Assembly (NCBI GenBank): GCA_947479815.1
Contig: CANKAT010000008.1
Location: 1 to 64,000 of the forward strand
Source of the DNA: Sphingobacteriaceae bacterium
Lineage (GTDB): Bacteria; Bacteroidota; Bacteroidia; Sphingobacteriales; Sphingobacteriaceae
Direction: 5' to 3'
Length of the DNA: 64,000 nucleotides
In this document: in pieces, positions 1 through 8,931 of the stretch
How positions within the stretch are numbered: the first letter of the stretch is position 1
Layout: each line of letters starts with the position of its first letter
Notes under the pieces: generated by a model
Databases searched by the model: none
Seen by the model: only the letters and a program-made list of their open reading frames with translations
Told to the model about the DNA's origin: nothing
Made by a program: the position numbers and the translations under genes

Positions 1-1
1 A

Positions 2-2329
2 CTCACTAATATCGGATTGGAGGTTGAAAGCATTGATAAGGTGCAGTCAATTCCCGGGGGGCTTGCAGGTTTGGTTATTGGTTATGTCAAAGAATGTGCA
101 CCGCATCCCAATGCAGATCGACTCAAGGTTACTAAAGTAGATGTTGGCTTGGCAGAAGATCTTCAAATTGTTTGTGGGGCCAGTAATGTAGCTGTAGGAC
201 AGAAAGTTGTGGTTGCCACTGTAAATACAACGATATATCCAATAGTAGGAGAGCCTTTCAAAATATCTAAATCAAAGATTAGAGGTGAAGTTTCAGAAGG
301 AATGATTTGTGCTGAAGATGAAATTGGCTTAGGCCATGATCATGCGGGGATAATCGAATTAGATGTTGATGCACGTATTGGTTCGCCAGCAAGCGCCTAT
401 TTTAATTTAGAGGATGATTCTATTTTTGAGATTGGTTTGACTCCAAACCGTGCCGATGCAGCTTCTCATCTGGGTGTAGCCCGTGATTTAGCAGCTTACC
501 TGAAATTGCAATTAACGATGCCAGATATTTCTGGGTTTAAAGTTCAGAGTCAAGAATTGAATATTCCAGTAGAGCTTGTAGATATAGAAGCTTGCCGCAG
601 GTATTCTTCATTGAGTATCAGTGGGGTAACAATTAATGATTCTCCTGATTGGCTCAAAGAAAAACTAAACGCCATTGGTATCAGACCCATCAATAATGTG
701 GTTGATGTCACTAATTTTGTGCTTCATGAACTGGGTCAGCCCTTGCATGCATTCGATGCCGATACCATTTTAGGTAACAAAGTGATTGTTAAAAAATGTT
801 CAGAAGGAACTATTTTTTATACCCTAGATGATGCCGAACGCAAATTGTCTTCAGATGATCTGATGATCTGTAATGCGAATGAGCCGATGTGTATCGCCGG
901 TGTTTTTGGTGGGCAATCATCTGGTGTTAAACCCTCAACAAGCAAAGTATTTTTAGAGAGTGCCTGGTTTGATGCGGTTTCAGTACGTAAAACCTCCAAG
1001 CGTCATGGACTAAAAACAGATGCTTCATTTAGGTTTGAACGTGGCACTGATCCTGAAATGACTGTTATTGCGCTGAAACGTGCGGCATTACTTATTCAGG
1101 AGCTTGCCGGAGGCCATATTTCTTCCGAAATATCTGATATTTACCCATCTCCGGTAAAACCATTTGATGTGAACATCTCATTTAGAAATGTTACTCGTTT
1201 GATTGGTAAGGAAATTTCAACAGAAGAGATACATTCAACTTTAAGCGGACTGGGTATCAAAATTATATCCCAGGATATGGAGGGAATGAAGCTTGAAGTC
1301 CCTGCTTACAAGGTTGATGTAACCCGTGAAGTGGATATTATAGAAGAGGTTTTGAGAATACATGGTTATGACCATATTGAGATTCCTAATCAGATACGTG
1401 CATCCCTGAATTATGCCCAAAAACCGGATAAAGAGGTGCTGCAAAATCAAACAGCAGATTTACTTACAGCAAACGGATTTTATGAGATTTTGTGTAATTC
1501 TTTAACAAAGATTAGCTATTCATCACAGCCAGATTTAGCAGTTAAGATCCTTAATCCTTTAAGTAGTGATTTAGATGTAATGCGTCAAAATTTATTGTTT
1601 TCAGGCTTAGAAGCTATAGTCCATAATCAGAATCGTCGCAAACCAGACCTTAAGCTCTATGAGTTTGGTAAGGTATATAGCCTTGAAAATGAAAATTACA
1701 AGGAAAATCAACGTCTTTCTGTTTTTATTACTGGAGCTAAACAAGCTGAAAACTGGAATTCAAGATCTAGTGATGCTGGTTTTTATAATTTAAAGTCTGC
1801 AGTGGATCTGATCATTAACAGGTTAAATATTAAGGGTTTGGGCTCTGCTGAAACAACAAACCCTGATCTTTCTGCTGGCATTAGTTATAGCAAAGGAGAA
1901 AAGGTTCTGGTTGATTTTGGTGTTGTTTCAAAAAAATCATTGAAAAAACTAGATATTACTTCGGATGTATTTTATGCTGATTTTGATTGGGATCTGATTG
2001 TCAGATCGGTTAGAAATAATAAGATCAGCTATGCAGAGGTTTCTAAATTCCCATCTGTAAGACGAGATCTGTCTATGTTGCTCAATAAAGATGTCACGTT
2101 CGAACAACTTAAACAGATAGCTCAGAAAACGGATAAAAGCCTTTTAAAAGAAGTAAATGTGTTTGATGTTTACATAGGTGATAAGCTTCCTGAAGGTAAA
2201 AAATCATATGCGCTGAGTTTTCTGATTCAAGATGAAGAGAAAACTCTGACGGATAAGCAAATTGAGGCGCTTATGCAGAAATTAATCCTTAATTTCGAAA
2301 AGCAGGCAGGAGCAGAGATAAGGAAGTAG
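2..2329 (+). CDS. pheT: Phenylalanine--tRNA ligase beta subunit (5' truncated by window edge)
   Basis: Beta subunit of the cytosolic alpha2beta2 phenylalanyl-tRNA synthetase, which charges tRNA-Phe together with PheS (not in the window). The ORF track starts at a TTG at 17, but the frame is open to base 2 and reads LTNIGLEVE, the usual PheT N-terminal text, so the true start lies upstream. Visible in order: an OB-fold tRNA-binding domain (IVCGASNV near residue 50), the B3/B4 editing domain (RPINNVVDVTNFVLHELGQP), a B5 region around 400-470, and a C-terminal FDX-ACB domain starting near SKFPSVRRDLS. About 775 residues are visible against a usual length near 800, so only the extreme N-terminus is missing. 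It heads a pheT-orf-zapA-rny gene order. Confidence 0.97.
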   Translation, partial: LTNIGLEVESIDKVQSIPGGLAGLVIGYVKECAPHPNADRLKVTKVDVGLAEDLQIVCGASNVAVGQKVVVATVNTTIYPIVGEPFKISKSKIRGEVSEGMICAEDEIGLGHDHAGIIELDVDARIGSPASAYFNLEDDSIFEIGLTPNRADAASHLGVARDLAAYLKLQLTMPDISGFKVQSQELNIPVELVDIEACRRYSSLSISGVTINDSPDWLKEKLNAIGIRPINNVVDVTNFVLHELGQPLHAFDADTILGNKVIVKKCSEGTIFYTLDDAERKLSSDDLMICNANEPMCIAGVFGGQSSGVKPSTSKVFLESAWFDAVSVRKTSKRHGLKTDASFRFERGTDPEMTVIALKRAALLIQELAGGHISSEISDIYPSPVKPFDVNISFRNVTRLIGKEISTEEIHSTLSGLGIKIISQDMEGMKLEVPAYKVDVTREVDIIEEVLRIHGYDHIEIPNQIRASLNYAQKPDKEVLQNQTADLLTANGFYEILCNSLTKISYSSQPDLAVKILNPLSSDLDVMRQNLLFSGLEAIVHNQNRRKPDLKLYEFGKVYSLENENYKENQRLSVFITGAKQAENWNSRSSDAGFYNLKSAVDLIINRLNIKGLGSAETTNPDLSAGISYSKGEKVLVDFGVVSKKSLKKLDITSDVFYADFDWDLIVRSVRNNKISYAEVSKFPSVRRDLSMLLNKDVTFEQLKQIAQKTDKSLLKEVNVFDVYIGDKLPEGKKSYALSFLIQDEEKTLTDKQIEALMQKLILNFEKQAGAEIRK

Positions 2330-2546
2330 GTTGTAAGTTATAGGTTATAGGTTTTAAGTTTAATTATCTCTTAAAATTAAATTATTAAAGGACTGAAATA
2401 ATACTTATTACTTAAAACTTACTACTTAAAACATAATACATAGAACTTAAAACTTACTACTTAGAACTTAGAACTTAACACTTACAACTTACTACTTAAA
2501 ACTTACTACTTAAAACTTACAACTTACAACTTACTACTTAAAACTC
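2330..2546. repeat. Symmetric heptamer-repeat element E1 (pheT-orf102 gap)
   Basis: The whole gap is a degenerate tandem array with a 7-bp period. The left part runs in one orientation (AAGTTAT, AGGTTAT, AGGTTTT). The longer right part runs in the reverse-complement sense (ACTTAAA, ACTTACT, ACTTACA, ACTTAGA). Between them is an AT-rich spacer containing AATTATTAAAGGACT at 2380-2394, which matches 14 of 15 bases of the inverted core in element E2. No ORF, promoter or clear terminator is visible. Function is unknown; the symmetry would allow a long imperfect hairpin in the transcript. Confidence 0.85.
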
Positions 2547-2548
2547 AA

Positions 2549-2857
2549 ATGACAGTCGCAGATCAGCTTAGTAAAGTAATAGATAAAACAGGCAGGTTAA
2601 TAGAGCTTTGTACGGCTTTGCAGGAGGAAAATGACTTATTGAAACAGGAGAATATTTCTTTAAAACAGGCTGTTGATAGCCGAAATTTATTGAAATCAGA
2701 TCTGGAAGAAAAGTTAAGAGTTTTAACCCTAGCTCGTTCATTAGAAGGCATTCCTTCTACTGATTTAGGACTTAGTGAAAAAACTCTTGACATAAAGCAA
2801 AAAATTACCGAATTTGTACGCGAAATAGATAAGTGTATTGTGTTGCTTAAAAAGTAA
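2549..2857 (+). CDS. Small coiled-coil protein, probable divisome-associated (ZapB/ZapA-partner-like)
   Basis: A 102-residue protein without signal peptide or membrane segment. Residues 15-60 are a strongly predicted coiled coil (LIELCTALQEENDLLKQENI, hydrophobic heptads with E/K between), and a second amphipathic helix covers 80-102. It lies 21 bp upstream of zapA, so the two are almost certainly co-transcribed. In Bacteroidota a short coiled-coil ORF commonly sits between pheT and zapA. A role as a FtsZ/ZapA-associated factor is inferred from position and coiled-coil character only; there is no sequence-specific match to ZapB that I can claim. The ATG directly follows the heptamer array. 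Confidence 0.75.
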   Translation: MTVADQLSKVIDKTGRLIELCTALQEENDLLKQENISLKQAVDSRNLLKSDLEEKLRVLTLARSLEGIPSTDLGLSEKTLDIKQKITEFVREIDKCIVLLKK

Positions 2858-2878
2858 TACTTAGTGAACTAAGCTCAA

Positions 2879-3169
2879 ATGGGAGAAATCTCCATAAAAA
2901 TAAATATTGCCGATCGCGTTTACCCCTTAAAGGTAAACATGGAAGAAGAGGAAGTGATTAGAAGGGCAGCTAAAATAATTAATGATCGCATAAAAGAATA
3001 TCAAGAAAATTATGCGGTTCGGGATAAACAGGATTTGTTATCCATGTGTGTTTTGCATTATGCTACAGCTACATTAAAAGCTGAACGGAAAGTAATGCAT
3101 GAAGACACGGATGTAACAGAAAAGGTTTATCAATTGGATCAGCTGTTGACAGATTTTTTTTCAAAATAG
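2879..3169 (+). CDS. zapA: Cell division protein ZapA
   Basis: A 96-residue ZapA family protein, a cytoplasmic FtsZ-binding factor that bundles Z-ring filaments. The N-terminal half carries the typical beta-strand start (ISIKINIADRVYPLKV) and helix (EEEEVIRRAAKIINDRIKEY). The C-terminal half is the dimerising coiled coil (LKAERKVM...KVYQLDQLL). Length is normal for the family. It follows the small coiled-coil gene by 21 bp and precedes a candidate 6S RNA, an order reminiscent of the zapA-ssrS arrangement known in gammaproteobacteria. Confidence 0.9.
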   Translation: MGEISIKINIADRVYPLKVNMEEEEVIRRAAKIINDRIKEYQENYAVRDKQDLLSMCVLHYATATLKAERKVMHEDTDVTEKVYQLDQLLTDFFSK

Positions 3170-3189
3170 TATCGTTTTCAATATTTAAG

Positions 3190-3370
3190 AGCATTCAAGA
3201 TTTAACCGCAGTTAAATTTTTGAGTTTCACTAGTTAAAGCTTAACACGTTAGTATTAGAAGATTTTAAAGATTTTTCATTTGCTTAGGCACCTGATGATC
3301 TCCAACTATCTAATTCTTATGGATCAAGCCTTTACAATGCATGAAGCTTAAATTTTTGCGGTTTTTTTAT
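3190..3370 (+). ncRNA. ssrS: Candidate 6S RNA (SsrS)
   Basis: The 212-bp zapA-rny gap has no ORF but can fold as one long rod. AACCGCA at 3204-3210 pairs with TGCGGTT at 3357-3363, directly followed by a T-tract. Inside this, AAGCTT at 3237-3242 can pair with AAGCTT at 3344-3349. An apical part is closed by GGC/GCC (3287-3289 with 3328-3330) and GATC/GATC (3297-3300 with 3322-3325). A rod of roughly 160-180 nt ending in a terminator-like closing stem, with an unpaired middle, is what 6S RNA looks like, and its place next to zapA fits. The identity is inferred from fold and context; no covariance model was run. The alternative is a long rny leader with a terminator. Confidence 0.5.
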
Positions 3371-3381
3371 TTAAAATAATT

Positions 3382-4944
3382 ATGGACATATTACAGATAG
3401 CACTTTACATTTTAATTGGACTTGCTGCAGGGGTAGTACTTGGACGGTTTTTACTTATCCAACTATTCCGTAACCAGGAAATAGGAGCTCAGAATAAGGC
3501 TAAAAAGATTCTAAAGGATGCTGAAACCAATGCCGAAATTCTCAGAAAAGATAAACTTCTTGAAGCAAGAGAAAAGTTTTTGCAAATGAAAGCTGATCAT
3601 GAGCAGGAAATTAATACAAAAAATAATACCATCAATCAGAGAGAAAATTCAATCAAGCAAAAAGAGCAGTCAATTAACCAGAAACTCGAAAATCTGACAC
3701 GTAAGGAAGAAGAATTAACCACTGTTAAATCTAACCTGGAAAAACAGATTGAATTGACTAAAAAGAAGCAAGAAGATGTAGATGCTTTAAAGAATCAACA
3801 TATTCAGCAAATGGAAGCAATTGCTGGCTTATCTGCAGAAGATGCTAAAAATCAATTAATTGACTCATTGCGTGAGGATGCTCGTACACAGGCAATGATT
3901 CAGATTAAGGATATTGTGGACGAGGCCAAATTAACTGCAAGCAAGGAAGCTAAGAAAGTTGTAATTCAGACTATTCAGCGTACAGCTACTGAAAGTGCAA
4001 TTGAAAATACGGTTTCAATCTTTAATATTGAAAATGATGAAATTAAAGGAAGAGTAATTGGGCGTGAAGGGCGTAATATCCGAGCTCTTGAAGCTGCTAC
4101 CGGAATTGAGATCATTGTTGATGATACTCCAGAGGCAATCATTCTTTCAGGATTTGATCCAGTTAGACGCGAAATTGCCCGTTTAGCTTTACACCGTTTG
4201 GTAACAGATGGACGTATACATCCTGCAAGAATTGAGGAGGTAGTTGCAAAAACTAAAAAGCAAATTGAAGATGAGATCGTTGAGATTGGTGAACGTACCG
4301 TAATTGATCTTGGAATCCACGGGCTACATCCTGAACTGATCAGGATGGTTGGAAGAATGCGTTATCGTTCATCTTACGGACAAAACCTATTACAACATTC
4401 CCGCGAAGTAGCTAATTTCTGTGCAACTATGGCTGCAGAACTTGGATTGAATGTTAAAATGGCTAAACGCGCCGGACTATTACATGATATTGGTAAAGTG
4501 CCAGATGATAATCCGGAATTGCCACATGCAATTTTAGGTATGCAACTTGCAGAAAAATACAAGGAACATCCTGAAGTATGTAATGCAATTGGTGCTCACC
4601 ACGATGAAGTTGAGATGACTTCCATGATATCTCCAATTATTCAGGCTTGTGATGCAATTTCAGGCGCAAGGCCTGGAGCAAGAAGGGAAGTTGTAGAAAG
4701 TTATATCAGACGTCTTAAAGAACTTGAGTCGCTAGCCTTATCTTATCCAGGTGTTGAAAAAACTTTTGCGATACAAGCAGGTAGAGAATTACGGGTGGTT
4801 GTAGAAAGTGAAAGAATCACTGATGCTGCTGCAGAAATCCTTGCTGCTGATATCTCTAACCGTATTCAAACAGAAATGACCTACCCTGGACAAATAAAAG
4901 TTACCGTGATACGTGAAACAAGGTCTGTTTCTTACGCTAAGTAG
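3382..4944 (+). CDS. rny: Ribonuclease Y
   Basis: Membrane-anchored endoribonuclease that initiates mRNA turnover. The 520 residues match the family. An N-terminal membrane helix (about 5-27) is followed by a long charged coiled coil (about 40-150). Next come a KH RNA-binding domain ([15 protein letters not shown], about 225-290) and an HD phosphohydrolase domain with LLHDIGK and downstream H/D residues (GAHHDE). The ATG start gives the full membrane anchor. It follows the candidate 6S RNA and its T-tract, and is followed by repeat element E2. Confidence 0.97.
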   Translation: MDILQIALYILIGLAAGVVLGRFLLIQLFRNQEIGAQNKAKKILKDAETNAEILRKDKLLEAREKFLQMKADHEQEINTKNNTINQRENSIKQKEQSINQKLENLTRKEEELTTVKSNLEKQIELTKKKQEDVDALKNQHIQQMEAIAGLSAEDAKNQLIDSLREDARTQAMIQIKDIVDEAKLTASKEAKKVVIQTIQRTATESAIENTVSIFNIENDEIKGRVIGREGRNIRALEAATGIEIIVDDTPEAIILSGFDPVRREIARLALHRLVTDGRIHPARIEEVVAKTKKQIEDEIVEIGERTVIDLGIHGLHPELIRMVGRMRYRSSYGQNLLQHSREVANFCATMAAELGLNVKMAKRAGLLHDIGKVPDDNPELPHAILGMQLAEKYKEHPEVCNAIGAHHDEVEMTSMISPIIQACDAISGARPGARREVVESYIRRLKELESLALSYPGVEKTFAIQAGRELRVVVESERITDAAAEILAADISNRIQTEMTYPGQIKVTVIRETRSVSYAK

Positions 4945-5238
4945 TAATAAGTAGTAAGTAGTAAGTATTAAGTATTAAGTATTAAGTAGTAAGTTTTATT
5001 TAAGTCCTTGAATAATTAAATTTTTAAGGATATTTAAAAGAATACCTAATTAATTAATTAATAACATATCACTTATTACCCTGTAGCTATCGAGTTATAA
5101 CTTACAACCCGATAGCTATCGGGTTACAACCTATAACCTACAACCTATAACCTACAACCTACAACCTACAACCTATAACTTACAACCTATAACTTACAAC
5201 CTATAACCTATAACCTATAACCTACAACTTATAACTCC
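4945..5238. repeat. Symmetric heptamer-repeat element E2 (rny-Mpo1-like gap)
   Basis: This 302-bp gap without a gene is almost entirely a 7-bp-period array. The left arm consists of TAAGTAG/TAAGTAT/TAAGTTT units. The centre holds AGTCCTTGAATAATT at 5003-5017, the inverse of the E1 core. The right arm has about 15 nearly perfect units of consensus ACYTAYA (ACCTATA, ACCTACA, ACTTACA), interrupted by the palindrome CCCGATAGCTATCGGG and a decayed copy of it at 5079-5094. It carries no ORF. E1 and E2 flank the orf102-zapA-6S-rny block with their cores in opposite orientation. Confidence 0.88.
5108..5123. repeat. Perfect 16-bp palindrome CCCGATAGCTATCGGG
   Basis: A perfect 16-bp palindrome inserted in the heptamer array, flanked by heptamer text on both sides. 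A 14-bp version (CCGATAGCTATCGG) recurs at 15877-15890 inside element E3, and a decayed copy lies at 5079-5094. Recurrence inside two unrelated-unit arrays suggests a genome-wide repeat or protein-binding palindrome. Function is not known to me. Confidence 0.85.
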
Positions 5239-5246
5239 CTTAAAAT

Positions 5247-5753
5247 ATGCCAAAACAAACAGAATCACGCCTAGTTGATGTTTACTTTGATAAATACTCT
5301 GAGAGCCATCAAAACCATACCAATGAACTTATTCACTGGGTATGCGTTCCAGCTATCGTGTTCAGTTTGTTTGGTTTAGTTTGGGCCATTCCCTTTCCAT
5401 ATTTGGAGCTTCTAGGGAAATATAATGGATATGTCAATTGGGCTTCGTTTTTAATCGCTTTTTCAATTTATTATTATTATAAATTATCGCCGATATTGTC
5501 TTATTTCATGCTTTTGCTGATGATGTTTTTTTCAGCAGGGATTGTTTCTCTTGAGAAAATGCATAATACAGCAGGCTGGCCCCTGATGTGGCAGGTTTGT
5601 CTTGGGATATTTGTTATTGCCTGGATTGGACAGTTTATTGGGCATAAGATTGAAGGAAAAAAACCTTCCTTTTTAGACGATGTTAAATTCCTGTTGATCG
5701 GGCCAATCTGGTTACTTCATTTCATATTAAAAAAGGCAAAGATTAAGTATTAA
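5247..5753 (+). CDS. Mpo1-like (DUF962) membrane protein
   Basis: A 168-residue integral membrane protein of the Mpo1/YGL010w (DUF962) family. Yeast Mpo1 is an iron-dependent dioxygenase acting on 2-hydroxy fatty acids; the bacterial role is not established. Visible are the conserved N-terminal histidine cluster (ESHQNHTNELIHW, about 19-31) ahead of the first membrane helix, about four hydrophobic helices (30-50, 63-80, 82-100, 115-135), and the second conserved His motif with a charged tail (QFIGHKIEGKKP). Length is typical. It is downstream of E2 and followed by a long gap, so it may end the pheT-rny transcription unit. Confidence 0.8.
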   Translation: MPKQTESRLVDVYFDKYSESHQNHTNELIHWVCVPAIVFSLFGLVWAIPFPYLELLGKYNGYVNWASFLIAFSIYYYYKLSPILSYFMLLLMMFFSAGIVSLEKMHNTAGWPLMWQVCLGIFVIAWIGQFIGHKIEGKKPSFLDDVKFLLIGPIWLLHFILKKAKIKY

Positions 5754-6016
5754 ACATTCTCAAAATCTAGTAAATAGAAACCTTGCAAAATTTCAGTTCA
5801 TTGCTGAACTTCAAATCATAATAAGTTTTTTGCAGACTTTATTCCTTCTCAGTTTCCTGTTTCTTAGTAGTATAATTCTTTAGTTCCCATAGTTTTTTGC
5901 TAGTTTATTTCTTCTCTAAACTGCATTAATTATGCTGAATCTCCTCATTAAAATAATTCTGAGAATGATCTTATTGTAAATTTTAGCACACATTCTTGAA
6001 TACATTGCACAATTTG

Positions 6017-6065
6017 TTAATACTATCTTAACATATTTAACATAAGCTTAACAGATTAGTAATTT
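6017..6065 (+). promoter_or_regulatory. 11-bp-phased TTAACAT direct repeats upstream of the TonB receptor (putative PhoB/PhoP-type box)
   Basis: TTAATAC (6017), TTAACAT (6028), TTAACAT (6037), TTAACAG (6048) and a degenerate GTAATTT (6059). The 6017-6028 and 6048-6059 steps, and the 6037-6048 step, are all 11 bp. The block ends 41 bp before the -7 element, the same distance as at the lipoprotein gene. Eleven-bp-phased heptamers are typical of OmpR/PhoB-family response regulators, and TTAACA is the core of the Bacillus PhoP box. Regulator identity is inferred. Confidence 0.55.
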
Positions 6066-6086
6066 ATGGATAACCTTAATACTACG

Positions 6087-6114
6087 TTGTGTTAATATTG
6101 TGGTAATACTTTTG
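6087..6114 (+). promoter_or_regulatory. Bacteroidota-type promoter for the TonB receptor
   Basis: TTG (6087-6089), a 17-bp spacer, then TACTTTTG (6107-6114), matching the TTG...TAnnTTTG pattern of the Bacteroidota housekeeping sigma factor. Transcription would start about 15-20 nt before the GTG start codon. Confidence 0.6.
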
Positions 6115-6135
6115 TAGAAAGTAAAACCAAACAAA

Positions 6136-8931
6136 GTGAAAAACAAGAGTATTATACCATTTTTAAGCTTTTTAATCCTATTAATTTTAAGTGCTCAAGT
6201 GGGCTATAGCCAGCTTAACGGTAAAATTTCAGGTAAAGTAAGTGATTCTAAATCAGGTGAAACTTTAATAGGACTTACCGTTAAAATTACAGGATCAACT
6301 TTAGGAGCTTCAACTGATATTGATGGAAAGTACAACTTAGGAAATCTTAATCCTGGAAAATACAGTCTGACTTTTTCTTATGTTGGCTACCAAACAAAAA
6401 ATATTACAGATATTGAAGTTCTTGCAGGCAAAACTACTAACCTTGACGTTGTCATGGAGGAAGCATCTTCTCTAGCGTTGGCAGAAGTTGTAATTACAGC
6501 TACTGTAAGACAGGAAAGCATTAATGGTTTATATGCCCAGCAAAAAAATAGTGTTAGAATTTCTGATGGAATTTCTGCCGAATCAATACGTAAATCGCCA
6601 GATAAAAATACGAGTGAGGTATTAAAGCGAGTAAGCGGAACAACTATCCAGGATAATAAATTTGTTGTAGTAAGGGGATTGGCAGATCGTTACAATTCTG
6701 CTTCTCTTGACAATGGTGTGCTGCCAAGTACTGAGCCGAACAGAAAAGCATTCTCTTTTGATATCGTTCCTTCTAACCTGATTGATAATATTATTATTAA
6801 TAAAACAGCTACGCCTGATCTTTCAGGCGACTTTGCAGGTGGTTCAGTTCAGATTATAACCAAGAATATTCCCGATGAAAATTTTATGTCATTTGGTTCA
6901 GGATATGGTTTTAATTCACAGACCACCTTTAAGAATTTCCAAAGTGGGCAACGGAACACCTCTGATTTTTTTGGTTTTGATAATGGTTTAAGATCCCTGC
7001 CTAATAATTTTCCTTCTACTCGCAAAATTGTCAATAATGGCGTAGGTACTAATAAAAATATTGCTTCTTTAAAGGCTTTGCCACAGGATTTTGGAGTGAG
7101 TAGTGGAAATGCATTTTTGAATCAAAATTATCAGTTTACTGTTGGAAGAGTTAAAGATTTTAAAAAAACTAATAATCGTTTAGGTACAATCTTATCATTA
7201 ACCTATAGAAATTCTCAAAATACTAATCTAGGAATTACTCGTCAATACCATGTGTTTGATTATAATGATGATCAATATAAGTTTTCTACGAATGTGGGAG
7301 CACTAGCAAATTTTGCTTATAATTTTAAGAACAGTAGGATTACTTTAAAGAATATTTATAATCGCACCCTTGATGATCAATATACTTATCGTACTGGTAA
7401 CAACAAAACTACTGGAGATATCAGGTTCTATGCATTTGATTTGATGCAGAAAACTTTAATTAAATCAGCTCTTGAAGGTGAGCATAAACTTGGTGATAAT
7501 AATTCTAAATTCAAATGGACTCTTGGTTTTGGAAATGTCGTAAACGATCAACCAGATCAGCGTAAAGTAAATTATTTGCGAAACATAGCAGATAGAAATG
7601 TTCCAAATTCATATTATGCTGGAGTTACTAATATTGGAAAAGAAAATACCAGGTTATATTCCTATTTAAATGAGAATGTCTATTCAGCAGAAACTGGATA
7701 TAGCCTTCCTCTAAAGTTTCTTAAAAATAATGCCACATTTAAAGCTGGTCTTGCATCAAATTATCGTAACCGAAATTTTGATGTACGATTCTTAGGATTA
7801 AGACTGGTTTCTGATTTAAATAATCCGCAAGCCGATAATCAGGTCAGAACTCGTCCTATTGAAACTTTATTTGGAGAAGATCTTGTAAGCCAGGGGAAAT
7901 ATAAATTAGATGAGATTAATAATAATGGAGATTCTTATGTAGCTAACTCATTAATTAATGCAGCTTATGCGATGATGGACAATAAAATTGGTAAAAAAGC
8001 CAGGATTGTTTATGGTTTAAGAGTTGAGCAATATGATTTAAAACTCAGTACCCTTACAACTAGTAATTTGGTATCTCAAAACTTTACGGATTTACTGCCA
8101 TCAGTTAATTATACTTATGGCATCACTGATAAAAGTAATTTCAGAGCTTCTTATTTCAGAACCCTTGCCCGTCCAGAGTTTAGAGAATTAGCCCCTTTCG
8201 CTTATTATGATTATGAGAGAGGAGCCAACGTACAAGGAAACCCATTGCTAAAACGTGCTCAGATTGACAATGCTGATTTAAGATATGAATTCTTCCCCTC
8301 AGCAGGTCAAATATTTTCGGTTTCAACATTTTACAAGAAGTTTAAAAATGCTATTGAAGCCAGTATTGCTGATGCAAATTCAACACCTGATATCTCTTAT
8401 TTTAACTCAAATAGTGCGAACGTTTATGGTCTTGAAATGGAATATAGAAAAAGCCTGGCTTTTTTAGGGAGTGAAAGCTTTAAAAACTCTAGTTTTTATA
8501 CTAACCTGTCTTTGATCAAGTCAACAGTTAAGAATCCAGCTATTGATAATCTTATTGAAACATCACGTCCATTGGTTGGTCAGTCTCCGTACGTAGTCAA
8601 TGCCGGATTACAACATAGCGCATTGAATAACCTTATGAATTTTAATTTATTGTATAACCGTATTGGCCGAAGAATTGCAAATGCTGGCGGGCAGCAATTT
8701 CCAAGTGTTTATGAAGCCCCCCGTAATGTTTTTGATTTCCAGCTAGGGTATAAAATAATAAAAGCAAAAGGTGAATTGAAGTTTAATGCAAATGATATAC
8801 TCAATAATAATAATGTGCTTTACTTTGATAAGGATATGAATAAAAAATATTCCAGCACATCTTCAGATGAGACTATTAGCAGATTCAAAACCGGTAGGAA
8901 TTTCTCATTATCCTTTAATTATTCCTTTTAA
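6136..8931 (+). CDS. TonB-dependent receptor with CarboxypepD_reg-like N-domain
   Basis: Outer-membrane TonB-dependent receptor of 931 residues. In order: a signal peptide (1-25, ending GYSQ), a CarboxypepD_reg-like beta-sandwich (about 30-108, GKVSDSKSGETLIGLTVKI), a plug domain (about 120-245, with KRVSGTTIQDNKFVVVRGLADRY and GDFAGGSVQIITK), and a long beta-barrel ending in FSLSFNYSF, whose terminal Phe is the usual barrel-assembly signal. The start is GTG; no ATG fits the signal peptide better. There is no SusD partner. Instead it is followed 104 bp later by a beta-helix lipoprotein with a matching upstream repeat block, a recurrent pairing in Bacteroidota. The substrate is unknown. The shared phased TTAACAT repeats suggest co-regulation, perhaps by phosphate, but this is inference. 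Confidence 0.93.
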   Translation: MKNKSIIPFLSFLILLILSAQVGYSQLNGKISGKVSDSKSGETLIGLTVKITGSTLGASTDIDGKYNLGNLNPGKYSLTFSYVGYQTKNITDIEVLAGKTTNLDVVMEEASSLALAEVVITATVRQESINGLYAQQKNSVRISDGISAESIRKSPDKNTSEVLKRVSGTTIQDNKFVVVRGLADRYNSASLDNGVLPSTEPNRKAFSFDIVPSNLIDNIIINKTATPDLSGDFAGGSVQIITKNIPDENFMSFGSGYGFNSQTTFKNFQSGQRNTSDFFGFDNGLRSLPNNFPSTRKIVNNGVGTNKNIASLKALPQDFGVSSGNAFLNQNYQFTVGRVKDFKKTNNRLGTILSLTYRNSQNTNLGITRQYHVFDYNDDQYKFSTNVGALANFAYNFKNSRITLKNIYNRTLDDQYTYRTGNNKTTGDIRFYAFDLMQKTLIKSALEGEHKLGDNNSKFKWTLGFGNVVNDQPDQRKVNYLRNIADRNVPNSYYAGVTNIGKENTRLYSYLNENVYSAETGYSLPLKFLKNNATFKAGLASNYRNRNFDVRFLGLRLVSDLNNPQADNQVRTRPIETLFGEDLVSQGKYKLDEINNNGDSYVANSLINAAYAMMDNKIGKKARIVYGLRVEQYDLKLSTLTTSNLVSQNFTDLLPSVNYTYGITDKSNFRASYFRTLARPEFRELAPFAYYDYERGANVQGNPLLKRAQIDNADLRYEFFPSAGQIFSVSTFYKKFKNAIEASIADANSTPDISYFNSNSANVYGLEMEYRKSLAFLGSESFKNSSFYTNLSLIKSTVKNPAIDNLIETSRPLVGQSPYVVNAGLQHSALNNLMNFNLLYNRIGRRIANAGGQQFPSVYEAPRNVFDFQLGYKIIKAKGELKFNANDILNNNNVLYFDKDMNKKYSSTSSDETISRFKTGRNFSLSFNYSF

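Larger units (their letters stand above)
5754..6135. other. Long intergenic region upstream of the TonB-dependent receptor
   Basis: There are 382 bp without a credible ORF. The first 250 bp are AT-rich with nothing I can assign. The last 120 bp hold the phased TTAACAT repeats and the receptor promoter, listed separately. Confidence 0.7.

Noticed and set aside
2330-5238. CRISPR-like tandem arrays
   Set aside because: Seven-bp units without spacers, no 25-37-bp repeats and no cas genes.
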